DNA of 39,879 nucleotides from positions 1 to 39,879 of the forward strand of contig SSGT01000100.1 of assembly GCA_008017065.1 (NCBI GenBank), written 5' to 3'. Positions within the stretch are counted from its first letter, which is position 1; every line of letters begins with the position of its first letter. The stretch comes from Crocinitomicaceae bacterium (lineage in GTDB: Bacteria; Bacteroidota; Bacteroidia; Flavobacteriales_D; Crocinitomicaceae). Of the stretch, positions 34,142 to 39,879 are shown piece by piece. A program made the translations under genes and the position numbers. The notes below the pieces were generated by a model. The model saw only the letters and a program-made list of their open reading frames with translations. It had not been told where the DNA came from and made no database searches.

Positions 34142-34435
34142 ATGGAAGCAAAAGAAAATCAAGGGGAACTTTGGGAAGTTTTTATCCAATCAAAGCCAGG
34201 ACAATCCTTCAAACATGCGGGAAGCGTGCATGCGTATGACAAAGAAATGGCCATTGAAAATGCACGTGATGTGTACACAAGACGCGCGGAGGGAACTGGT
34301 TTGTGGGTTGTACCGAGTAAGGAAATCATTGCCGTAACGGTCAATGAAGCAGCGTATTTCTTCGAGCCTGCCGACGAAAAGATCTATCGTCATCCCACGT
34401 TTTATCAAATGCCAGAAGGGGTAAAAAACATGTAG
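34142..34435 (+). CDS. paaB: Phenylacetyl-CoA epoxidase subunit PaaB
   Basis: A 97-residue protein with the PaaB signature: WEVFIQSKPGQSFKHAGSVH, ARDVYTRRAEGTGLWVVPS and the C-terminal YFFEPADEKIYRHPTFY. PaaB is a small structural subunit bridging the PaaA/PaaC pairs in the oxygenase assembly. It lies 9 bases after the GreA-like gene and 5 bases before the paaC start. Length and motifs are standard. Confidence 0.94.
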   Translation: MEAKENQGELWEVFIQSKPGQSFKHAGSVHAYDKEMAIENARDVYTRRAEGTGLWVVPSKEIIAVTVNEAAYFFEPADEKIYRHPTFYQMPEGVKNM

Positions 34436-34440
34436 TGTGT

Positions 34441-35190
34441 ATGGAATCAAAACTAAAATATTATTTGCAAGTTGCAGACAATGCGTTGATTTTAAGTCAT
34501 CGGTTGGGTGAATATTCGAGTCATGGTCCATTTTTGGAGGAAGACTTGGCCAACACGAATGTTGCACTCGATTTGATTGGAATTGCCGAATCAATTTTGG
34601 ATGAAACGGGCAGGCAAGAAGGACTTGGACGCACAGGAGATGATTTGGCGTACCGCAGAAATGAAACCGAATTTTTGAATTGTTTGCTTGTTGAACAACC
34701 CAATACGGATTTTGCGTTTGTGATGGTGCGTCAATTTTTTACAGATGCATTTCACTTTTATTTCTTCTCAGAATTAACCAAAAGCAACGATGCATTTTTG
34801 TCGGCAGTAGGCTATAAATCCTTGAAAGAAGTGACTTACCACTTGCGACGAAGTTCAGAATGGATGATTCGCTTGGGAGATGGAACGCCTGAAGCAAATG
34901 CAAAAACAACCCACGCGATTCAAACGTTATGGAAATTTTCACATGAATTTTTCATAGAAAATGCGATCGATCTGGAGATGAAAAACGCTGGAATTGGGGT
35001 AGATTTAAAAGTGGTCGAAAGCAATTGGATGCAAAAAATCAGAGAAATTTTTTACATGTCAAAACTATCAATTCCTGAAAACAATTACCAATATTCAGGC
35101 GGAAAGAACGGTGTTCACACCGAAAATCTGGGATATATTTTAGCGGAAATGCAGTATTTACCAAGTAAGTATCCGGATGCCGTTTGGTAG
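34441..35190 (+). CDS. paaC: Phenylacetyl-CoA epoxidase structural subunit PaaC
   Basis: A 249-residue ferritin-like subunit that pairs with PaaA and supports it structurally. Typical segments are YYLQVADNALILSHRLGEYS, EEDLANTNVALDLIGIAE, HLRRSSEWMIRLGDGT and GGKNGVHTENLGYILAEMQ near the C-terminus. The start ATG at 34441 (MESKLKYYL) follows paaB by 5 bases; a GTG two codons upstream is less likely. It ends the operon. paaD and paaE would normally follow but the next gene is a convergent Crp/Fnr regulator 65 bases away, so this cluster is an A-B-C core only. Confidence 0.93.
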   Translation: MESKLKYYLQVADNALILSHRLGEYSSHGPFLEEDLANTNVALDLIGIAESILDETGRQEGLGRTGDDLAYRRNETEFLNCLLVEQPNTDFAFVMVRQFFTDAFHFYFFSELTKSNDAFLSAVGYKSLKEVTYHLRRSSEWMIRLGDGTPEANAKTTHAIQTLWKFSHEFFIENAIDLEMKNAGIGVDLKVVESNWMQKIREIFYMSKLSIPENNYQYSGGKNGVHTENLGYILAEMQYLPSKYPDAVW

Positions 35191-35215
35191 GAAATTTGTT
35201 TGCATAATCAATGTT

Positions 35216-35246
35216 CAAGCCCCAAGGAGGATTCCGCGGAGCTTGG
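35216..35246. terminator. Possible weak terminator hairpin between paaC and the Crp/Fnr gene
   Basis: CAAGCCCC (35216-35223) and GGAGCTTG (35238-35245) form a stem with one mismatch between the convergent genes. Only an interrupted T-rich tract (35247-35264) follows, so termination is uncertain. Confidence 0.3.
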
Positions 35247-35255
35247 ATAGTTGCT

Positions 35256-35945
35256 TTATTTTCCTGCTAAGTGCAGTAATTTCTGTTTGTTTATGATTTC
35301 GATTTTTCGGGTATGAATTTCAATCATTTCCTCGTCTTTGAAATCTTTGAGTAAACGGATCAAGGTTTCGGTTGCAGTTCCAACAAAATTGGCTAAGTCT
35401 TCACGAGTCAAGTTAATTTCTTCTGCGCCATAAATATCCCCTAAAATGAGCAGCGAAAAAGCCAATCTTTCGCGAACGGATTTTTGAGCCATGTTTGTAA
35501 TGAATACAGCACGATCGCCCAATTCTTTTGAAAGTTCTTGCATGATTCCATTGCGCAGTGCTGGATTGGTATCAATCATGTTCAAGAAATCTTCTTTGGC
35601 AATGAAACAAATATTTGATTCTTCTAACGTGGTTGCAGAAACCTTGTAGGGTTCTCCACTAAACATCGCTCTAAAACCAATGATTTCTCCTTCCTTGGCA
35701 ATGTGAATGATCTGTTCCTTTCCTTCGTCGCCTCGGGTAAATACCTTTACTTTTCCTTGATTCAAACAATAAACTCCGCGCTGTAAACTCCCTTCAACAA
35801 ATAAGGGTTGATTTTTTTTGTAATAGGCGCACGTTTTCATTGAATTGACTTCTTCCAAGCTGTGGTCACAAAAACTACCCAAAAGAGAACTGCTGCGTGC
35901 CCCACAATTCATACAGGTTATATTTTTATGCGATTTATCCAACAT
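35256..35945 (-). CDS. Crp/Fnr family regulator with N-terminal cysteines
   Basis: A 229-residue regulator. The N-terminal segment carries Cys11, Cys14, Cys26 and Cys39 (CMNC, SFCDH, KTC), which could hold an oxygen-sensitive iron-sulfur cluster, as in FNR, though the spacing differs. A cyclic-nucleotide-like beta-roll (about 45-125, FVEGSLQRGVYCLNQGKVKVF), dimer helix (about 127-165) and winged helix-turn-helix (about 172-222) follow. The recognition helix has TETLIRLL, keeping the Glu and Arg of FNR's VETISR but with Ile for Ser. It lies between the paa operon and hemN-ccoI and diverges from hemN. An ATGAT-N4-ATCAT site in the shared intergenic region could also control its own gene. Signal identity is inference. 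Confidence 0.9.
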   Translation of the reverse strand: MLDKSHKNITCMNCGARSSSLLGSFCDHSLEEVNSMKTCAYYKKNQPLFVEGSLQRGVYCLNQGKVKVFTRGDEGKEQIIHIAKEGEIIGFRAMFSGEPYKVSATTLEESNICFIAKEDFLNMIDTNPALRNGIMQELSKELGDRAVFITNMAQKSVRERLAFSLLILGDIYGAEEINLTREDLANFVGTATETLIRLLKDFKDEEMIEIHTRKIEIINKQKLLHLAGK

Positions 35946-35996
35946 AGTTTATTCTTTACAGTGTAAAAGTACAACAAAAATTGAATTTTTTTAAAG

Positions 35997-36010
35997 ATGA
36001 TTAATATCAT
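35997..36010. promoter_or_regulatory. Inverted repeat ATGAT-N4-ATCAT, putative Crp/Fnr operator of hemN
   Basis: ATGAT-TAAT-ATCAT is a perfect inverted repeat extended by flanking A and T runs, identical in its half-sites to the site before paaA. Its centre lies about 29 bases before the TTCCTTTG element (36033-36040). With a start about 5 bases after that element this is near -41, the FNR class II position. It is also in the divergent region of the regulator gene. Confidence 0.65.
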
Positions 36011-36032
36011 TTTTTAAACTCTGTGTTTGTAT

Positions 36033-36040
36033 TTCCTTTG
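36033..36040 (+). promoter_or_regulatory. Candidate -7 element (TTCCTTTG) of hemN-ccoI
   Basis: TTCCTTTG, one mismatch from TAnnTTTG, is followed by CAGT exactly as before paaA and lies 17 bases before the hemN ATG. Confidence 0.45.
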
Positions 36041-36057
36041 CAGTCAAAATAAATGTG

Positions 36058-37422
36058 ATGCAACAAGATATCATTGAAAAATACAATGTTCCTGGTCCAA
36101 GGTACACCTCTTATCCAACGGTTCCTTTTTGGAAAAATGAGAATTTGAGTGTAACTCAATGGTTATCAACTGTAAATAAAAACTACGATCACTTTCAATC
36201 CAACGAAGTGAGTCTTTACATTCATTTACCATTTTGCGAAAGTTTGTGCACTTTTTGTGGTTGTCACAAGCGCATCACGAAGAACCACGGCGTTGAAAAA
36301 CCATACATCGACGCGGTGATTGAAGAATGGAAATTATATAAAAGTAAATTGCCTTTTCAGCCGAAAATTAAAGAATTGCATTTGGGTGGAGGTACACCCA
36401 CTTTTTTTGCACCGGAGGAATTGATTCGTTTGGTTCAATGTTTATTTGAAACAACACACGTCGACCCAGCGGCATGCGAGCTAAGTTTTGAAGCGCACCC
36501 CAACAACACCACTGAAAGGCATCTGCTGTCGTTGTACGATTTTGGTTTCCGCCGTTTGAGTTTAGGAATTCAAGATTACAGTCCGATTGTACAACAAGCC
36601 ATTCATCGTATTCAATCGGTTGAACAAGTAACGAAAGTACATACGCTGGCCCGCAAAATAGGGTATACGTCCATTAGCCATGATTTGGTTTTTGGGCTTC
36701 CCAAACAGCAATTGAGTGATATGTTAGATACCGTTGCAAAAACGTTGGCCTTGCGCCCAGATCGCATCTCACTCTACAGTTACGCCCACGTGCCGTGGAT
36801 CAAAGGGAATGGACAACGGGGCTACGATGAGTCGGATTTGCCGCAAAATGAAGAAAAACGAAAGTTGTACACCACTGCGAAACAGGCATTGGAGGCAGCT
36901 GGGTATTCCGAAATTGGAATGGATCATTTTGCTCTTGATCACGACGATTTGGCCCGCGCCTTTCGCGCAAAAAATTTGCACCGTAATTTTATGGGATATA
37001 CCACGCAATCTACTTCCTTTTTGATCGGCCTGGGCATGTCTGCTATTTCCGATAGTTGGTTTGGTTTTGCTCAAAACGACAAGTCGGTTGAGGGTTATTT
37101 GGAGCGCATCGAAAAAGGGGAGATTCCGGTGTTTCGCGGACACATACTTTCTGAAAAAGAATTGGTAATTCGCCAAAATATTCTTGATTTAATGTGTCAT
37201 TTTGAAACTACGTTGCATCCAGATCCACGCTATCAAGCAATGAACGATCAAATAAAAATAGATTTACAGGACCTTATTGCCGATAAACTAGTTTGTGTTG
37301 AAAAGGATACAGTTTGCGTCACTGAAATTGGAATTCCGTTTGTTCGAAACATCTGCATGGCATTCGATCAAGACTTGGTAAAAAATGTAAAATTGGAACA
37401 AAAATTTTCCCAAACGATATGA
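36058..37422 (+). CDS. hemN: Oxygen-independent coproporphyrinogen III dehydrogenase HemN
   Basis: A 454-residue radical-SAM enzyme that oxidatively decarboxylates coproporphyrinogen III to protoporphyrinogen IX without O2, in haem synthesis. The radical-SAM cluster is Cys60-x3-Cys64-x2-Cys67 followed by Cys69 in PFCESLCTFCGCHKR, the true HemN pattern rather than the HemW pattern. GGGTPTFF and the N-terminal YNVPGPRYTSYPTVPFW (a HemN hallmark) agree. The ATG at 36058 is used; a GTG one codon upstream is possible. Its stop overlaps the ccoI start (ATGA). The promoter carries a Crp/Fnr-type box, fitting expression at low oxygen, as for hemN in other bacteria. Confidence 0.95.
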   Translation: MQQDIIEKYNVPGPRYTSYPTVPFWKNENLSVTQWLSTVNKNYDHFQSNEVSLYIHLPFCESLCTFCGCHKRITKNHGVEKPYIDAVIEEWKLYKSKLPFQPKIKELHLGGGTPTFFAPEELIRLVQCLFETTHVDPAACELSFEAHPNNTTERHLLSLYDFGFRRLSLGIQDYSPIVQQAIHRIQSVEQVTKVHTLARKIGYTSISHDLVFGLPKQQLSDMLDTVAKTLALRPDRISLYSYAHVPWIKGNGQRGYDESDLPQNEEKRKLYTTAKQALEAAGYSEIGMDHFALDHDDLARAFRAKNLHRNFMGYTTQSTSFLIGLGMSAISDSWFGFAQNDKSVEGYLERIEKGEIPVFRGHILSEKELVIRQNILDLMCHFETTLHPDPRYQAMNDQIKIDLQDLIADKLVCVEKDTVCVTEIGIPFVRNICMAFDQDLVKNVKLEQKFSQTI

Positions 37423-39770
37423 GCGAGAAAAACTGTTTTCACTGCGGGGATGAGGTAATTGGTAAACCAATTCTTTTCGATACAAAGGAATTTTGTTGCA
37501 ACGGTTGTAAAAGTGTGTATCAGTTGCTAAAAGATAATAATCTGGGTACTTTTTACACCTTGGAACAAGGAGCCGGAGCAAAACCGAGTGCAAGTAATCA
37601 GCACAAATATGCGTTCTTGGAAGTCGATGGCATTCGTGCAAAATTTATTGATTTTGAAGATGAAACGACGGCGCGTGTGACGTTGTTTCTGCCACAAATC
37701 CATTGTTCGTCTTGTATTTATTTGTTGGAAAACTTGTCGAAAATTGAGCCTCAGGTATTGTCTTGTCAGGTCAATTTTACCAAGCGTGAAGCGACGATTG
37801 CTTTTGAAAATACACTTAGTCTAGCTGCATTAGCGTTGTTGCTCGATCGCATCGGTTACGCTCCTAATTTTGGAAATCGCAACGAAACGGAGAAACAAAT
37901 CGATAAGCAGTTTATGTACAAATTGGGAATCGCTGGTTTTGCATTTGGAAGTATCATGCTTTGGGCGTTTCCGGAGTATTTGGGTATCGAAGGAGACAAT
38001 CCAGAGTTTCGAAATTTCACAGCGTATCTTTCATTGGCGGTTTCCGTTCCCGTGTTAGTATACTCTGCGAGTGACTATTTTGTTTCGGCATTCAAAGCGT
38101 TGAGGTATAAAAGTTTAAACTTGGATGTGCCGATAACGATCGGTATAATTGCACTGTACTTGCAAAGTTTTTTCACAATCGTTACTGGCGGAGGACCGGG
38201 ATATATGGATTCTTTTGCTGGATTTATATTTTTCTTACTGATCGGAAAATGGTTTCAAAATAAAACCTATAAAACACTTTCCTTTGAACGAGATTATACT
38301 TCTTATTTTCCAGTTGCCGCTACAAAAATTGTTGCTGGAAAAGAAGAAATCGTTGAAATTGAAGAGTTGCAACTTCTCGACCACATTTTAATCCGAAACG
38401 AAGAAGTGATTCCTTGCGACAGTACCTTAATTTCCGACTCGGCGAAAATTGATTACAGTTTTGTAACAGGTGAATCCAATCCAGTGCACATGAAAAAAGG
38501 AGATTTCATTTATGCAGGTGGGAAGTTAATTGGTCAACGCATCGAATTACAAGTTGAAAAAGAAAGTAATCGAAGTCATTTGACACAATTGTGGAACGAT
38601 GTCAAAACTGACCAAAAAGAAATCTCAGGTTCCAGATATCAAGATAAGTTATCGGTCTACTTTTTGGCGATCATATTAGTTATTGCAACTGTTTCAGGGA
38701 TTGGTTGGGCGTTTGTGGATCCGTCTAAAATAACACACATCGTGGTTGCAATTTTGATCGTTGCGTGTCCGTGTGCCTTGGCACTTTCAGCTCCGTTTAC
38801 CTACGGAAATGTGATGCGTTTGTTGGGAAGAAAAGGATTGTACTTGAAAAACACGTCGGTGATTGAACGAATCAATGCAGTTACAGACATTGTGTTTGAT
38901 AAAACGGGTACGTTGACAACTGGAACAACACATCGAGTAGAATATCAAGGAGATGCATTCAACAAAGAAGAATTGGAAGCGATTTATTGCTTGGCTAATT
39001 CTTCTACACATCCATTGTCACGTGCGATTGTCGGTTATTTGCGCTTACAGCAAATTGCTTCGAATGCGCCAATTGATGATTTTTCGGAGCAAATCGGAAA
39101 AGGTATTTCGGGAAATATCGATGGTAAAACGGTTTTGATAGGAAATGCAGCTTTCACCAATCAATCTCAATTGGACGCCAATGAAACATCTTCGTTTGTT
39201 CGAATTGGTGAAAAAAGTGGACGATTTATTTTTTCATCCGAATTACGTGATGGAATTGGAAGTTTAATGAAGCAATTGAGTGCGTACAAAATACACGTTT
39301 TATCGGGAGATAAAGACAAAGACAAGACGATTATGGAACAAATTCTTCCAGCTTCCAGTTCTATTTTGTTTGAACAAACACCGCGACAAAAGTTGGAGTA
39401 TATTGTAGATCTAAAATCAAAAGGAAAACAGGTGATGATGATTGGCGATGGATTAAATGATGCTGGAGCTTTGGGAATTTCAGACGTTGGAATTGCGGTT
39501 TCTGAAGATGTTTTCCGTTTTACGCCTTCTTCGGATGCCATTGTGGAAGCAAGTAAATTATCGATACTGCATCAATTGCTTTCGATTTCTAAATTTTCGA
39601 AAACTGTATTGCGATTCTGCTTAATTTTTTCACTGTCCTACAACGTGGTCGGATTGAGTTTTGCGATTTCAGGAAATTTGACACCACTCGTAGCAGCTAT
39701 TTTAATGCCAATAAGTTCGATCACGGTTGTCTTTATTAGTACGTTTTTGGTTTTTCTAAAAAAGTCATAG
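37419..39770 (+). CDS. ccoI: CcoI-type copper P1B ATPase for cbb3 oxidase
   Basis: A 783-residue heavy-metal P-type ATPase. The N-terminus has a cysteine-rich metal-binding segment (Cys6, Cys9, then Cys26-Cys27 and Cys30 in FCCNGC), then an HMA-like domain with CSSC (Cys96, Cys99). The membrane CPC motif (Cys450-Pro-Cys452) sits in VACPCALALS, the phosphorylated Asp494 in DKTGTLTTG, the actuator motif in VTGESNPV and the hinge in GDGLNDAGALG. This architecture matches FixI/CcoI, which exports copper to the periplasm for cbb3 cytochrome oxidase. It is coupled to hemN by ATGA. The cco structural genes are probably just beyond the right edge, as in other bacteria. Confidence 0.92.
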   Translation: MSEKNCFHCGDEVIGKPILFDTKEFCCNGCKSVYQLLKDNNLGTFYTLEQGAGAKPSASNQHKYAFLEVDGIRAKFIDFEDETTARVTLFLPQIHCSSCIYLLENLSKIEPQVLSCQVNFTKREATIAFENTLSLAALALLLDRIGYAPNFGNRNETEKQIDKQFMYKLGIAGFAFGSIMLWAFPEYLGIEGDNPEFRNFTAYLSLAVSVPVLVYSASDYFVSAFKALRYKSLNLDVPITIGIIALYLQSFFTIVTGGGPGYMDSFAGFIFFLLIGKWFQNKTYKTLSFERDYTSYFPVAATKIVAGKEEIVEIEELQLLDHILIRNEEVIPCDSTLISDSAKIDYSFVTGESNPVHMKKGDFIYAGGKLIGQRIELQVEKESNRSHLTQLWNDVKTDQKEISGSRYQDKLSVYFLAIILVIATVSGIGWAFVDPSKITHIVVAILIVACPCALALSAPFTYGNVMRLLGRKGLYLKNTSVIERINAVTDIVFDKTGTLTTGTTHRVEYQGDAFNKEELEAIYCLANSSTHPLSRAIVGYLRLQQIASNAPIDDFSEQIGKGISGNIDGKTVLIGNAAFTNQSQLDANETSSFVRIGEKSGRFIFSSELRDGIGSLMKQLSAYKIHVLSGDKDKDKTIMEQILPASSSILFEQTPRQKLEYIVDLKSKGKQVMMIGDGLNDAGALGISDVGIAVSEDVFRFTPSSDAIVEASKLSILHQLLSISKFSKTVLRFCLIFSLSYNVVGLSFAISGNLTPLVAAILMPISSITVVFISTFLVFLKKS

Positions 39771-39879
39771 CAGCAAGATAATTAAACGAGTTAATACTAT
39801 TTTTAGTAATTTCAACGAATTTATTCAGTCAATTGATCGGTTTGCAAATTTGTTCACGTTGTTTTTGCAAAAAATGTTA

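Noticed and set aside
39771-39879. Possible start of a ccoS/ccoN gene at the right edge
   Set aside because: Only an ATGTTA at the last bases is visible; too short to support a gene, though cco genes would be expected beyond.
1-39879. CRISPR arrays, insertion sequences or prophage genes
   Set aside because: No regularly spaced repeats, transposase, integrase or phage structural genes were seen on either strand.

Overview
The window looks like a chromosomal segment of a low-GC member of the Bacteroidota, order Flavobacteriales, plausibly a Fluviicola/Crocinitomicaceae-type organism. The evidence is a secreted protein with a type IX secretion (T9SS) sorting tail, a DUF4292 lipoprotein, TlpA-like and Wzi-like envelope proteins, a GcvP of the fused single-chain type, and repeated TAnnTTTG promoter -7 elements just upstream of genes. 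The genus is inference; the phylum is well supported. No insertion sequence, prophage or CRISPR array was seen.

Layout. 1-3918: an ECF sigma factor with a truncated downstream partner gene, a divergent TlpA-like thioredoxin protein, and an rpiB-M28 peptidase pair. 3919-4858: a 940-base AT-rich gap without a gene. It holds a cluster of DnaA-box-like sequences, and the plus-strand G/C bias flips across it, so it is a candidate replication origin. 4859-9752: a LytTR response regulator with a strong terminator, RNase R with a small membrane protein, ferritin and Maf. 9759-16753 (minus): an envelope operon dut - unknown AT-rich gene - sugar nucleotidyltransferase - TPR lipoprotein - DUF4292 lipoprotein - EnvC-like protein. 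The unknown gene looks inserted. 16885-21307 (plus): cysQ, two tandem Wzi-like outer-membrane barrels and a maltose O-acetyltransferase-like enzyme, tightly coupled.

21358-29500: a T9SS cargo protein, an aminotransferase/omega-amidase pair, a small lipoprotein, TatD, asparaginase, tRNA-Ser(GGA), a von Willebrand A-like exported protein, and a YdeI/DUF1801 protein ending in a CDGSH iron-sulfur motif. 29602-32472 (minus): gcvP. 32742-35190 (plus): paaA - GreA-like - paaB - paaC, without paaD or paaE. 35256-35945 (minus): a Crp/Fnr regulator with N-terminal cysteines. 36058-39770 (plus): hemN and ccoI, the start of what is probably a cbb3-oxidase maturation locus.

The most interesting joint pattern is at the right end. 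The same inverted repeat, ATGAT-N4-ATCAT, lies upstream of both paaA and hemN, and the Crp/Fnr gene sits between the two operons. The distances to the putative -7 elements would put it near -63 and -41, the classic FNR class I and class II positions. This suggests one oxygen-responsive regulator controlling an incomplete phenylacetyl-CoA-epoxidase-like oxygenase together with anaerobic haem synthesis and cytochrome-oxidase copper supply.
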